In this document: positions 31,345-45,011 of the stretch, in pieces
Numbering within the stretch: position 1 is the first letter of the stretch
Layout: each line of letters opens with the position of its first letter
NCBI GenBank assembly: GCA_021234155.1
Contig: JAJEKV010000017.1
Coordinates: 9,677,525 to 9,741,524 of the forward strand
Reading direction: 5' to 3'
Length of the DNA: 64,000 bases
Origin: Isoetes taiwanensis
Taxonomy: Eukaryota; Streptophyta; Lycopodiopsida; Isoetales; Isoetaceae
The notes under the pieces: model-generated
The model's input: only the letters and a program-made list of their open reading frames with translations
Told to the model about the DNA's origin: nothing
The model's database searches: none
Made by a program: the position numbers and the translations under genes

Positions 31345-33650
31345 GGAGGAGCATCTTTCTCAAGGGATCACATCGACGAACACTCTTCGCAACTGGCGTG
31401 ACGAGCTCGGATCAGACATGAAGCTCAACAATAGTAGCAGCATCTCAAAGGAATCCTGGAGTCAACCAGAACAAAGAAGATGCAGCAAAACCGAAGGATC
31501 AAACGCGATAGGAGGAAGGGAAACCCTAAAAGGGTATAAACAATTAAGTAGATCTTCGTAGTTGTTTTAAAAAAATCGATGAATTAAAATCCCAATGTAA
31601 ATGCGTATATGCCTATTGTATATCTCGGGTGCTCACAGATACAAGGCAGAAACATGAGTTTAGAGTCATGTTTTACGGATTTAGCGCTTAGATCAGGAAG
31701 CTCCTTCAGTTCGACTACCAAAAGAGGAAGCAAGGAAGCACAACTATAGCCCAAGATCAAAATGGAAGAGCAAGTACGAGGGAGAACGACCGGAGGCCAA
31801 GCAAACCTTCGACTCCAAACACTTCCGGAAGTGGCCTGAAGTAGAAGACAACTCGTCCACCCAATGTCAGAATAAGAGATAATACCGGTCATGTCAAGAT
31901 CATCAGCGCTGCACCAGGACATCGTCAGGACGCAACACTACATCTTGTGGCAGCAGCAACACTTGACGAACTTATGACACGAGTGGCCTCAACAATAGAA
32001 GAAGGAACGCCCCGACATCAATGAGCCAACTAAGAAGGCAACATCTCGACAACCATAATTCCACCTTGTGGTAATATAGGGTGATGCGCTATGACACGTG
32101 TATTAGATGGAGATGCACTTACGAAAGGCACTGCGATGAGGAGATATGCCTTCAAGAACTAGGTGATGGCTTCGTCAGGTACTCCTACCAGTAATTAGAA
32201 GAGAAGAAGCCGATCATATCTCCGACATGTGGCACGTCAAACGCCCAAGGTAGAAGCATTCGACACCTTAACGACAAGGATAGCAACTAAAGCACCTTCG
32301 GCAAAAAGAGAGTTCAAGATAATAGCCAGGCTATTCAACGACAAGAGCATATCTAAGGCAGGTACTTCTCAACTCAAGGGTCAAGCTGCACAGATATAAG
32401 GATCCATCATCCCGACAATATCGCCAGCAGGGAGAAGAGCCATGAAGCTTTACTTGCCAGAGAGGCCGACATGCATAGAGAGACAAAGGTCAGGAACTGA
32501 AAGCTGGAGAAGTGCTAGCAACCGACTCCTTCCACGAGCTCCCTAGAGGCAACAGGAGGATCAAAACTGACGAGCACAATCAAAGTCACCGGAGGGTACC
32601 TCAAGACAAGAAGACGGCATAGCACTGCGCAACGTGACAACATCAAAGCCATGTGATCGAGGGGATCAAACAAGGAAGATTGGAAGCTCGATGGAGAGGC
32701 AATTAGGTGAGACGAGTCGATGACTTGCACCACGGACTTGCATGCAACTTGGTGAACCCAAGGATGGGCGATTCAAGGAACAACTGCAGAAGAGAACAAC
32801 TCGGAGGAGTATAGCCAAAGGAATCGCAAGACCTCAAAGAGCGCCTCCAAATAGCTCCAAGTATCATGAAGGGGGAACAACTACCAAAAGCAGGATCGAG
32901 GAAGCGATGAAATGTCAAGCATCAGCGACAAGCACACCTTTAGTGAGAATGTGATGCAAAGCATGTTGTGCCATAGCCGACAAACATCGGAGGGCCCACG
33001 ATATATCAACAAATTACCCGGAGTAAGAGTCAGCGTACAAATAGGAGGATATAGATCGTCAACACCATTGCACCCAGAGGAACACCGATGACATCACCAA
33101 GGAGTAGGTATGCAACTCAAAGGGAGGCACAAGGGGGACCTAATAGCTCTAGTAGTAATTGTAATTATGTAAGCTATATGTTTTGCATGTATAGTTCCCT
33201 TGTTATTCCTTCCTTTCCATAGCGTAACAGATCAAAGGAAGAGATGTCATGCAAGTTGCAGGGGTGAAGCAATCAACATCGTCAACACTCTTCGGGCAAC
33301 ACGATAACGACAAGAGGACTCGACATATGAGACATCGATGGAGTCGAAGATATCGGATACAGAGTCGTCCTTTAGCTGCCAAGACAAAGAGTTCAAGATG
33401 AAAGATCTTTTTCAACAGCGCCATCTTCAGGCTTTTGAAAAGCGGCATGGAAGATTCAAGTGATCAACTACACCATCAGGCCACCAGCAATGAGAGCCTT
33501 CTAACGAACAAAGTCAACCTCTACATCAAAGAGGAGCCACCGTCAAGGAGACTGAAGTATCGAGCGACTCGGAAGAACGTTACCTTGCTACTTCAAGCAG
33601 GCAACGAGTGGATGAGCTTCTAGCAAGCTCAAGGATCTAAGGCCATGGGG
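31345..33650 (+). other. Element B middle region, shared with C, frames broken
   Basis: Shared with C 56210-58440 in blocks. Translated fragments such as LGDGFVRYSYQ.LEEKKP (near 32160) and MQLGEPKDGRFKEQLQKRTT (32742) have counterparts in C (QLGDGFVKYSYQQLEEKKP at about 57268; MQLREPKDRRFERRLMKRTT at 57692). No known domain recognised, and RT and integrase motifs are absent. Confidence 0.5.
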
Positions 33651-36341
33651 CCTAGTAGGTTAATGTATGGACGGTAACATCCATATTGGGATTAGAAGGC
33701 ATTCCAGATATTCTGGCTAAAAGGATTGCCCCAATATTGAGCTAAGCGTCAAGGATTGGGAAGGAAATGCATAGGAGTAACTATAATTATACACGATTGT
33801 TAACAGACATCCAACGTATTGAAACCACTTGGTGAGATTGATCTCCTCGCTAAGAAGGAATCATTACTAGGATAATTGTTGACCATGTATAAATCTAGTA
33901 CCTCCAAAAGAATAATCCAACCGAAAGAAAAGAAGTAATCTAACAAGTCCGGCCAACTTGTTACGATGACATCAATTCGATTGGTAGGAATATTCCAAGA
34001 GCTAAATAACTAAGAAAGGGGGAATCTCTAGAATATAAAAGAATAATACATGTAAGGTACATCTAAAATAAGAATTATAGTAATCAAATAGTCTTTTGAG
34101 ACAAAAGGAATTGTCGTCATGACAAAACCTTGTGGTTTAGAATCGTTCTAACTAAGTAGGTAACCCATAGCTATATTGAAATAAATAATAACATAATATG
34201 TGCATCCATCTTAGATGGTTATATATGTTAGCTAAGGCTAGTAAATTAATGTGCTAAGTAAGAAGCATATAACCTCTTAAGGGAGAGAATAGATATGACG
34301 TTGTGTACAACGTCATTGAAAAGATGCGAGGACCACTTTCTTTTTGAAGAAAGTGGGAGGGCTCAATCTTATGATTGAGCGTACTTGCATCGAATTGTGT
34401 GACCCATAGAATAGAGTTCACTCCGGCAATGGCGAAGCGAATAGAGCGCAAGATAGATAGATAGATAGCTCGGGGAGGTCTTCAACATGCAGACCCGGCC
34501 TTGGTAGCTATCTACACCAATGAAGTGGAGCAAAACTATGGGAGCAATGCAGCGACCAAGTCATCTCCAAATTACTCGGCCTTGGCTCAATGGGTGGATG
34601 CATTCTAGCCTAGGTAAAAAAATGCGCATGCATTATAAGCTTTAATGTGTCTTATAAATAAGTTAAATATAGATCCTAATAATTGCATGGAATTACCATG
34701 CGTATATGTATCATACGGAAATAAGTTAAATAACAACGATAATGTGAGGTAGCATGTTAATTAATCGCCGCAAGGATGCAATTCCTTCAAGGATAGCCAT
34801 ATGACCTTGGGGTCCTTATAAAAATAGATAGAGAATAGAATTCAAATATACTTAAGTGCATCTTAGGGATATACTTCCAAGGGTAATGCAGAACCCAAGG
34901 AAGAGAATAAGCACATCTAATTCTTGTGTATGATAATTAAAACCTTGTCTATGTAACAATAGGTCTAAATCAGGGTTATTGTTCAAATAATCGCGATCTA
35001 AAAGTCGTTAAATATTGCAAAGCTTAGAGTAAATATAATTGTACTATCGGAAGTAATGTATCCGATACTATGATAATGTTAATTTATAAATATTACCGTA
35101 GGGTAATTATGTTAATCACATGCATTAAAGGAGCCAGCAAAAATTGGCTCAGGCATGTCGTTTGTGTGTAGATTAAATGCTTGTATAGTTAAGATTAATC
35201 TACGCATGCAACCCATGCTAGGTAGGGGTTGCATGCGTTGTTACCGATGATGAGACCACTACAGTGATCTCTAGGGCGTGGTGTAATGTCAATGTAGGCA
35301 TGACCGCGTTTCCTTTGGACGAAAGTGGAAGGTAGATTAGAAAGTCTACTTGCCCCACTAAGTAGACGACCTCGAGAGAAAGGAGGTCATTCAGGAATGC
35401 ATTGATAGGAAAAGGCACCTTTAGCCCCATATATGCTTTGATAGGAGGAAGTTATCCTTCACGCCCCCCTTGTGGGAAGGATATCCTCCACGCCCGGGCA
35501 ACTAGAGGTGTAGGCATGAGCGGCATATAGGCATATAGGCGGCTGTCTCCACGCCATAATGGAAGATTCACCCTCTTCCCTACTGGCAGGGAGATTAGCC
35601 ATGCATCCATGTAGATAGGTGGGGTGGTCACCATATAACCAAAATTTTATTAATAATTAAAAATAGTAATAACGTGGGGCAGCACCGGCAGCCAATAGAG
35701 CTCAGGAGGGCAAGGAGGTCGAAGAGCTTAAAACTTGCAAACACAAATTTGGTCATAATGTGTTGCAAGGGATGAAGAGTACCTTAGAAGTGTAAATTTT
35801 GTATGAAATTGATAAACTTTGATAAACTTAAATGTTGTGTTAAGTAAGGTTAATAATTACCTTGCGTGGAGATTAAGTTATGAAGTGATAAGTTAATTGG
35901 GTAATGAAATAATACAAGAATGTCTTAAACATTACCTTAGAGTAATTCTAATAATTAAGATAGTAAGTATGTAATTATAGATATTGTAAAATTAATGCGA
36001 GGATTTTTAAGGTCGAGGACCCAACACAAATTTTGTTGGAATGTGTTGCAAGGAATGAAGAGTACCTTAAATAATAATTGTATATGAAAGTGTTAAATTG
36101 TGATAAACTAAATGTTATAATAACGAGGACTAATAAGTACCCTGTTTAATAGAAGTTTCTGAATTGACAAGTTATTTGATAATGTAATGGCGTAATAATA
36201 ATTTAAAAATATTACCTTAAGGTAATCTTAATAAATGTGTAAGTATAATAGTAGTATATATCGTATGCATCGAGGTTGATTGCGGGTTAGGAAGATTCCA
36301 AGGTGGGGAGACCCGCGATCTTTGCGGGACGACATCATTTC
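33651..36341 (+). other. Element B 3' non-coding region
   Basis: 33790-34140 matches A (about 10080-10450) and C (about 58560-58950). The rest resembles C's 3' region only in patches and has no coding domain. A (GATA)4 microsatellite lies at 34452-34468. Confidence 0.5.
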
Positions 36342-36354
36342 AAGGTGGGGAGAA
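36342..36354 (+). promoter_or_regulatory. Element B polypurine tract
   Basis: AAGGTGGGGAGAA abuts the LTR start TGTGGCG at 36355. Confidence 0.9.
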
Positions 36355-37980
36355 TGTGGCGTTCCCCGATTATACGGTCCCGGGGCATTATCTTGCATCT
36401 TGTCGTCTAAAATCGCAGCGTACCGCCACTCCAAGCCCGGCGTACGCAGCGGCGTGTAGCCAGTGAGTAGCCCTAGGGGGCAACTTGCTAGGTATGTGCA
36501 TTTCTTATTAATGTGCACATGCACATTTATTAAAGGTGCACACATTTCCATGTGGGCACATTTAGGTGCACACATTTCCATGTAGGCACATTTGGCCACC
36601 CTAGCCATTAAAGGCAAGTGGGCCCATTTCCAATTATCCCACATGCCTAAAGGGATAATTGGAAACCCTAAGCCCCAACCCTTGCCTATTTAAGTAGAAG
36701 AACCCTAACTTGCCCATTTTAGTTCCTAGGGTTTTAGAGCTCTGTTTTGGCTGCTCTAGGAGTCAAAACCGCCTCCCCGGACTCAGGTCCGAGAGAATGG
36801 CATCATTAGTTTCCCTTGATTGAAAGCGGTTCGGTGGGATGGTGAACTTCGGGTCGGGGAGGAGCAACTCATGGATCGGGGTATGTAGTCGATTTAATGG
36901 TCTAAACCATTTTCCGGTCATTGTATCGATAGGTTTAGCCTATTAAATCGCCTTTAGCAGCTATCTAGATCTCTAGATGAGTAGATACGGACTCTAACTA
37001 AAGAACCTAACTCTATGATATAGATTAGATCTATGTTCTTTAGTTCTTACGTGATGTATATGGATGATGTATCTCTGTGAACTCCTTGTATTGGGAAGGG
37101 GTAGAGACTTCAAGCTTGGTAGTAGATGCTCCTAGATTAGCCTCTCTAGCACACCATAGATTCGGCCTGTGTACAAGAACCACACACAGTTTGTGGGTGA
37201 AGGGGCGAGGCTGGCTAAGAAGGAGGTTAGTGTTGACTCTTGAGCGATCCCTCGGTGTGTAAGGCTCACAGGGGATCATTGTGACTAGGTCTAATGGCTT
37301 ACCGAGTGTGGGTAAGGCATGGGCTCGACACCCGTGAAGTGGTGTTCATGACTTTCCAGTGGGTTGGTCGAGAACGGGCGGTGGCCCTCTAGTCACCTTG
37401 AGTCGGCATGTAGATCTGCGGAGGGAGTGATCCCTACACGCCCCATCGGGCTGGGATGATGACCCGGGGAGTAGCCCTTTTGGCTATGCATCCCGGCGGA
37501 ACTCTGAGTCAGGTCCCAACACTTTTTGGCCTACTACGCAAAGTGTGCACGGGAGAGGGGCGGATGGAGTGGACAACCCAATGCCATGTTCTTATGCCCC
37601 AAATCCATTGCCATGAAGTCCATGCGCAATGAACTCACGGAGACCCAAGCCGTCAGTCATCCCTTTGAGTCTGAGCCTTGGGTAGGATTCCCTATGTGAT
37701 GTGCTGATCTTTGTCTATGCAGATATGTGGAGGACCATCCTTCGTGATGGTCATATGATGTTGATGTATGTACTCTTTGACATGTATGTTTTACGCTTCC
37801 GCAGACTAGGTAGGCCACGAGGGAGGCGGGGGTAAAGGACCCCTTCATTCTTCCCCTAATGGAACTCTTCAAGGTTGCGTTGATGTCGTGGAGGGCCCCT
37901 ATATTAGCATGGAGCTGGTATGGGGATGAACTCTGATTTTGTATCGGTGAGTGCAGTATATATGAGTAGGGGACGTTACA
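36355..37980 (+). repeat. Element B 3' LTR
   Basis: 1,626 bp, starts TGTGGCGTTCC and ends GACGTTACA, followed by TSD GGCAC. It differs from the 5' LTR mostly by small indels and scrambles next to CG dinucleotides, while long AT-rich stretches are identical. See the finding on data quality. Confidence 0.93.
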
Positions 37981-37985
37981 GGCAC

Positions 37986-40900
37986 CATTATGGTACTGGC
38001 TAATGAGATCCTGGCGTGTTTGAAGAGCAGGAGGAGTGTTTTGGCCAAGGGCAGGATCTGCATCAATAAGAAAGCGAGAGCGTACCATGTCTTCAAGGGC
38101 AGCGTGGGCGTCTGAAGAAATGTACTGACATTCCATGAGGAGACAGGTCTGGAGGCCAAAGGCGATCGCGGCATTCGGATTGCAAAAAAAATGGGGCTTT
38201 GCCGATTTAGGGAGCTTAGCAAAATGCATTTGAGAGCAGCGCAAAATCCTGCTTGAAGATGGACTGAAGGATCAGGTGAGGTGGTGGCATTCTGCAAGAA
38301 GGTGTCAAGACCATGAAGCGCATCCGCCGGGCGTTGCCAACCACGCTCATTAGCAATGTAGATCCAATTCGTGGTGGTATCCAGAGTGGCACCTTCTTCC
38401 CAATGTGAACGGCGAACAAAACGTGGATCCCACCGGAGATCCGTCGAGATCTGAGGTGGTGTCCATCCGGCATGACCATCCATGACCTTGGTCCAAAAAG
38501 GAAGGCGCCAATCGAAGTGGGGAACCTTGGAGGTGGAGATGCGCCCGGGGAAGCATAGGGAGAAGGAACCATGCCGTGGGCGTGGGTTCTTGGCGGTCTC
38601 CGAATTGACCGACAAGATCCGGATCAAGAGCGACACCAACGATCCCAAAGAGAAGCGAGAGAGAGAGTTGGGAGGGAGGGCTATCCCATCCCGTGGGGAC
38701 CGTCTTGCTATCCAATGAGCTTAACATTGATTATCCCGTGAGTCTTTGCATATAAATTTGTGCATAGGGAAGATCCTTGGGATGTCCTAGATACTTCACG
38801 ATTTGTTCTGGCGCTTAAAAACCCGAAGAGATAAATGATTGGCAAGCTCGGGCATGTACTCTCGATGAAGAGTTTGGGTGCGGCGGGATCCATAAGATAT
38901 GGATTGTTATCTGAAGCACCCATTGCATGGGGTCACCACGAAAAAGGCTGGCGTGGCCCATTTCCAAAGTGTTCTGTGTATCACCCGGATAGAAATCATG
39001 AAATATGTAAGCCATGGGCTGAACCACTCTGAAGGTGATAAAAGTGCGGATCGGCACGGTGTATGAGATCAAAGACCACAAGGGCACAGCACAACCCTTT
39101 GTCTTCAATGGAGAGTTGGCCGTCAGAAGAAAATGCGCCCGCCGGGGGAATATCCACGAGGTCCATCTGCCGCATGCCACCGAAAGGAAGAGGTGGCGTC
39201 GAGCAACCACATAATCGTGATAGCGGGAGGGAGCTGGAAAGTCAACGGACGATACGTTAAGAATGGCGGTATGGGCGTCAAGTTTTGCTTGAGCCTCATC
39301 AATGACCCTGAATAACTTCTTTGCGGTTTTGTTCGAGATCACGGATCGGTTGTCCCTTTCGGCGGCGGCGTGGCCCGGTCCGCGGACCCGTTTTCGAAGT
39401 GTTGACTGGGAGGAGGATTTCCCGGAGTATTGAGGCGAAGCACGGCAATCTCCGGCGTCATCGGTATCTTCTGTTTTACGCACCTCGTAAGCTGATCTTG
39501 AAGAGAGGTGGCCGAGAGATGCGTGTAGAAAGGCCGTCAAAGGAGGCAACTTGAGCGTCCGTCTTTGAAAGGTTTTGAACTTGAGTGCTGAAATTTTCAC
39601 CGGTTCCGAGTACAAGGCATTGAGCTTAGCAATATCTGCGTCCTTGGTACTTTCGGGGAGAGCGGCTTTGGACTTGTTGTGCTCCAATAAATTCTGAATT
39701 TCACGATTGGAGCTGAGCCGTTGATCTCTTGAGTTGGCTGACTTGAGCTTGTGCACTTTTGAGATCTGCATGAGCACTGTAAGAGAGCTTCATGCTTGTC
39801 TTGAAGTTTGGCCTCCAAAGTTGCAACTTGGGCGTTGCGGCTTGAAGGTCTGGTGTACCGCATCGAGAGGCCTCTAGTGCCGTTGAACCCAGCTCATAAG
39901 AGCGTCTTGGGATTCTTGTAACTTGAGAGCGGCGGCTTGAGCATCCTCGGGCGATCTTGATACAACAACCCGGCGAGGGTGTTGTGGTGGTGGAGCATTT
40001 GCACGGTTTGTGATGTTTGGGAAAAATGGTGTGAAGTGGATGGTGTATGGAGGAGGGAGACAAGTGACATGGGTGTGCGGACTTTGGACATGACCGAGGG
40101 GAAGACAGGCGTGAAGTGCCAGCTTGGTGAGTTATTGGAAGAGAGAGCACGAGTGGAAGTATGAGAATTGGGGTGGTGTGGGAGGGAAGTAATGACTCGG
40201 ATGAGGGCTTGAAAGTGGCCTCCCACGAAAACTTCGAAATGGAAGTGGTACCCCTAAGGCGGTCCATTTCTTGGAGAAGACGATAGAACATCATTTGGGG
40301 CCAATCTATGTGGTGTTTGGAGTGTGTAGCGATGAGGACCAGGTTATAGAAAGGTTTATTGATATGGGTGTTCTTGATAGAATACCCAAGGAACTTTCGC
40401 CCACGTAAATTTAACAAAGGTTTCGTGAGGCTTGTCGATATTGGTCGAGCGATGGACATTGGCATGATAAGCGAGTGCACCAAACTCGGTGACATCGAGA
40501 TCTGATATAGAGACCATGATACACAAGGGGTGTGCAAGGGAATATGAAATACCTCAGAAATCAAATGTTGAGTCCGGTGAAATGGTGGTGCCATCGACCC
40601 ACGGTGGTGTAGCCTTGCGATGTTAATCGATATTGGCGATGAACCGCTTCTAACCGGTCGGGGATTTGGAGCGGAAGTTCCATTTGAGAGAATTAAGTAA
40701 AAGCTGGTGTCGTTCAGCGACTTCTTTATTTGGACCAACAAGGGCTTTACGGAAAGTGGGCGCCAAGAAGGATACAGATGCAAAAGGGGCGGATCCTTGG
40801 GAGCAGAGCTTGAAGTGTAGAAAATCTTGGGGCAGCCATGGTAACGATGTGCGTGAACGAAGAGTGATTCCAAAGGCGGAAGACGAAAGTCGAAAGCACC

Positions 40901-41660
40901 GAGGAGGACAAAGGCGCCAGAGGAAACTTAAAAGGTTTGTTTTAGGGCTTAACAACCTGGAGGCGAAGAGGTATGAAGAGTGTGAACCGAGTCGTTGATG
41001 GTGCGGTGTCGAAAGATGCCAAGAAGGGTATTGAGAGGCAAAAATTTGGCGAAGTCCCAAAACGTAAGGGAGAAGCAATGAGCGGTGAGGATGAGACGTG
41101 AAAGGAGGATCGGAGGTGACGAGGTGGGCAAAGGACACATATTAATGTGCGACGGGCGTGAAAAGAAGGAATGGCATTTAATGCGGCAACTTCGAAGTGG
41201 GATATCATTAAAAGGAATGTTAGGAAGGTACCATGGCTAGATATGCGTGGGAGAAAAGATTCTCATTTTAGAAACAAGCCTTGCATTGCAAACACGTTGG
41301 CGATTTGTGTGATTGGTCCACGCCGACAAGGAGTTTCTCATTGGCTATATAAGCTAACCGGGAGGAAGGAAAGGCATCCGATGGCGTTCGATGGCTGGTC
41401 GCCGGCTTGAAGCGAAGATCGCACGATGCCCACCTAACTGTCGGGGAGTGGGTTACATGCAAGATGAATTGTGCGGATCTCGGGCGCCGCCACAACCGTG
41501 GCATTGAATGGGCGGCTGGTGTGCGGGGATGGTGAAACATCCAGGCTGAAGACCAACGGGATGGAGGTGGTTCTCGCACCTTATTTGGGATCTGGCGAGA
41601 ACCTCTACCATCTCCTCCGCGATACCTCGCCTTTCCCAACCGGGGTAGAGGGGTTTTCCC
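37986..41660 (-). pseudogene. Element D region downstream of integrase: additional ORF(s) of unknown function
   Basis: About 3.7 kb on the minus strand between integrase and the 3' end holds long open stretches: 40873-39701 (390 codons), 39777-38815 (320), 38648-37899, 41138-40650. Fragments such as NTHINKPFYNLVLIATHS, WPQMMFYRLLQEMD and FITFRVVQPMAYIFHDFYPGD look like real protein, and they are in different frames that would join through small indels. Non-chromovirus plant Ty3/gypsy elements (Athila, Tat) often have an extra ORF at this place. No transmembrane or envelope signature is obvious to me. Frame breaks may be sequencing errors. Function unknown. Confidence 0.5.
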
Positions 41661-41879
41661 TCTTAGGATCGAGTAGATAGGGCTCGAGCCCGTTTTTTGT
41701 ATATAGGGCGGTGCCCATAGCGGAAATAGCCGGTTGCGCCCACATTTTGTAAAAAAATCTCCACTATAATATAATATACCGCCTTTCTAGTCACTTTTAC
41801 GTGGTGTTGGCATCTTGAATCAGACTGCATTTTGTGGATTTTCGCCATGCGTGTGATGAAATGTTTTGAGGCGAAAACC

Positions 41880-43105
41880 ATTAACCAATGTAGGTAATGG
41901 AGTGCCATCTAACTCTGCCGATTGGAAAACGCTTGGTCTAACCACGTGAACAATTTGATAAGGGCCAAACCAACGAAACTTGAGTTTAGGAAAATTTTTG
42001 TACTGGAATCATAAAGAAGAACCAAATCGCCTTCTTTGAATGTTTTTGTCTTGGGGGCGTTTGTCATGTAAAGATTTTTGCAAAAGCTGTTGTCCATGGA
42101 GAACACGAATATAAGCATCCGTCGAAGTTCATCCAACCGTTTCTAATTGATAGACCCTTTCTTTGAGTCTGGCGGGGTGGATTATGAGCGGTAGCTTGAT
42201 TGAAAGCGGAGTGTTGGAAGGATGTATTCAAACGGCATGAGAGCTTCTCGACCATAAACCAATTTAAAAGGAGTGTGACCCGGTAGCAATCTTGAAACAA
42301 GTATTGTAGGCCCAAAGAACATTAGGAAGTTTTATGCGCCGCCAACGTGCGGGAAGCGTCACAAATTTTCTTGAGAATGGTGACCCGAGTTTTGTTGGTG
42401 CTCTCTCGCCAAACCATTACCTTGAGGATAGTAAGGTGTGCTCTTGTGATGATGTATCAGAGATAATCCGTCGGCTCCTTGATAGTATGATTGATGAAAT
42501 GAACACCACGGTCAACCACCAGCCAGGTGGGGCAGCGAATCAGCGTGATAATTTGTTGATAGAGGACCCTAGTGCTTGCGGCGGTGTTGTTGCCGGAAGT
42601 GCACAAGCTTCCGCCCATTTGGTGGCGTGGTCGGTGAGGACCGGGAAGAATGTAGCAACGCGGGTGTGCCGCCAGAGGATCTATAGGTCCCACAAAGTCC
42701 ATTCCCCATTCTTTGAAGGGAAGTGGCGTGGCGACGGGCGTCAAGGGAAGAGCGCCACGGGCGTGGGGCGCCCCACCCGGGCAAAGCGCCACACGTCTTG
42801 GGGCGGTGAGCATCTTTGAAAGCCGTGGGCCAATAATACCCAGCGAGAAGGATTTTGCGGCCGTGGTGTCACCATGAAAATGACCACCACCGGGCCCCTT
42901 GATGAGCTTCTCGAACAATATCCGGAACTTCATGAGGTAGAAACACGGTCGGAAGGATGGTGTCCTTACCCTTTTGTAGAGATGTCCTGCAACCATGGTG
43001 TAGTCACGGACCTCTCGGAGAAATTGATGGCGGCAGGATTGTCGCTTGGTGAGAGAGCGCCTCGTCTTCCGGTGGAAGAGCACGTGAGGAGGAGGTACCG
43101 CTGAA
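41880..43105 (-). pseudogene. Element D integrase
   Basis: Minus-strand fragments in several frames: an H2C2-side stretch (DYTMVAGHLYKRVRTP), GGGHFHGDTTAAK, then PFKEWGMDFVGPID with the first catalytic Asp, and later ELRRMLIFVF and TFKEGDLVLLYDS, the C-terminal block typical of non-chromovirus plant Ty3/gypsy. The third catalytic block is not clear because of frameshifts. No chromodomain follows. Confidence 0.82.
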
Positions 43106-43149
43106 AATCATGGAACCAATGTGGTGTTGCCGTGACCAAAAAGAGCTGA

Positions 43150-44500
43150 GCATCGGTGAAAGGCGCCCGAGACTCGGTTGAGGGATCATCGTGGTGGATG
43201 CGGAAAGATAATCCGGAACGACATGAGATTTGCCGGCCTTATGAGCGATTTCAAAAGGAGCAAATTCTTGAGAAGAAGGACCCAACGAGCAATGCGGCCC
43301 GTGGGCGTGGACTTGTTGATCAAATAGAGAAGTGCTTGGTGGTCCACAAAGAACTTGATTTGACTGCCCAAAAGGTAATGACGGAGGCGTTGGACCACGG
43401 AAAATGAGACCCAAAGCTTCACGCTCGCGTGGCGAGAATAGTTGGCGCTCAGCCAGAATTGAGTTTTCGGTGGCGTGGCGATTTGGTTTGTCGATTAGTC
43501 GCATCATATTCTTGAGAAAGAACGGCTCAATAGCAAACGCCGGAGACATCGACATGAACGTGAAAGGGCTTGTCCCATTGAGGAGGAACAAGAACCGGTG
43601 CCTGAGTAAGCAAAAGCTTCAGCTGTTGGAAAGCAGCATCCGCCTGGGAATTCCAAGCCCAGGTAGATTCGTCACCCGTGAGTTTATGAATGGGATCGGC
43701 AATGGCTGCGAGTCCTGGTATGAAGGTGGAGTAATAATTGACCTTACCCAGGAAAGAGCGTGTCTCCTTGATATTGGTTGGTGCTTGAGCCTTGAGCACA
43801 CAACTGATTTTGGCAGGATCTGTGGTGATACCTGCTTTGCTGACAACATGGCCTAACAGAACACCGGAGGTGACGCAAAAGGTGCATTTCTCAGGATTGA
43901 GACTAATGCCGGACTCATCACATTTCTGGAAGACGAGTTCCAATTTATCCAAATGGTCAGCCATGGAACTGTAGGCAGAGAAGTCATCTTGAAAAATTTG
44001 CAAGAAGGGATTTTCCTTCATGAAATCATAAAAAACTGAGAGCATGATGCGTTGAAACGTTGATGGAGAGTTTGATAGTCCAAAAGGAACCACCTTGTAG
44101 GCAAAAGTGCCCCACGGGGTGGTGAAGGTAGTCTTGAGTTGATCAGATTCTTTGATTGAGATCTGATTGTAGCCAGAAAAACCATCCATAAAGGAGTACA
44201 TCTCATGTCCAACCACTTCTTCGAACACAGTGCGTGTGAAGGAAGTGGAAAATGATCACGCTCCGTGGCCTGATTGAGTTTCCGATAGTCCACACAGACG
44301 CGGATCTTACCATTGTGTTTAAGGGCAATGACGATGGGGCTCACCCATTCAGAATGTTTGACCTCATAGATCAAACCTGCAGCAAGGAGTTTGTCAATTT
44401 CCGCCTTGACGCGATCACGGTAATTAGGGTTGAGCGAATGCTGTCGTTGCTGCGGTCGGGTCGTGCATCGATTTGGTAGGAATGGTGAGTTCCCCAAGCT
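43150..44500 (-). pseudogene. Element D reverse transcriptase and RNase H
   Basis: RT starts near 44480 (AEIDKLLAAGLIYEV, KIRVCVDYRKLNQATERDHFPLP), shifts frame near 44230 and runs open to 43527: FMDGFSGYNQISI (catalytic Asp), FAYKVVPFGLSNSPSTFQR, LQIFQDDFSAY with FQDD at 43983-43994, and GHVVSKAGI. The connection domain (RSFLGKVNYYSTFIPGLAAIADP) leads to RNase H near 43600-43190 (RLRHYLLGSQIKFFVDHQALLYL). FQDD instead of YVDD or YLDD at the active site is unusual, although both catalytic Asp residues are kept. Confidence 0.9.
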
Positions 44501-45011
44501 TTTGTTGATTCCCGAAGATCTTTGTAACTCGGTGAAAATGTGTTTGAATTTTTTGAGCGGCTTGGCGGCCCCTTACGATAAGGAGTTTAGGGAAGATTGG
44601 CGCAGCGCTGAGACGGAGTTGATTGTTGCCGGCGTCCACAATTTCGACCTCGAGTCCGAATATGGGGTATGACTTGATTATCTGGACAATGTGGGCAAGA
44701 GGTTGGAGCATAACCAGGATCGCGTGGCACTGCGTGGTGAAAAAGAGGGGTTGCTCAGTTTCATCCAGCAGAGGTTGCTTCATGACAGCGTGTACATCAA
44801 CAGGAGTTGCAGGAGGTTCAGCATCTGAAAAGTGATCAACGCGTTGGATTCGATTGCAAGGAGCCAGGTAGGGGTCAAGCAAAGCAGCCCACGGCTGGTC
44901 CGATCAAGAGTCATTTCTCCCCAAGGATCGGCATATTGGGGGTAGGATGAGGCGCACTTCGCGGTGGAGCACGAACTTGATAAATATTCCGAGCTTCTTG
45001 AGGAGAATGCA

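Larger units (their letters stand above)
26495..37980 (+). mobile_element. Element B: non-autonomous Ty3/gypsy family element nested in D
   Basis: 11,486 bp with LTRs at 26495-28126 and 36355-37980, PBS at 28128, PPT at 36342-36354 and TSD GGCAC. The internal 8.2 kb shares long segments with element C and parts of A, including gag-like ORFs. I find no RT, RNase H or integrase motif in it on either strand. It therefore must have used another element's enzymes, probably an A-like chromovirus. It is the youngest layer of the LINE-2/D/B stack. Confidence 0.9.

Noticed and set aside
35218-35430. Minus ORF in B similar to 60698-60970 in C (LNDLLSL, VDFLIYLPL)
   Set aside because: It is the antisense of a conserved non-coding 3' segment; the similarity reflects DNA homology, and no domain is recognisable.
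43404-43856. Plus-strand ORF of 150 codons
   Set aside because: Antisense of the element D RT, which has clear motifs on the minus strand.
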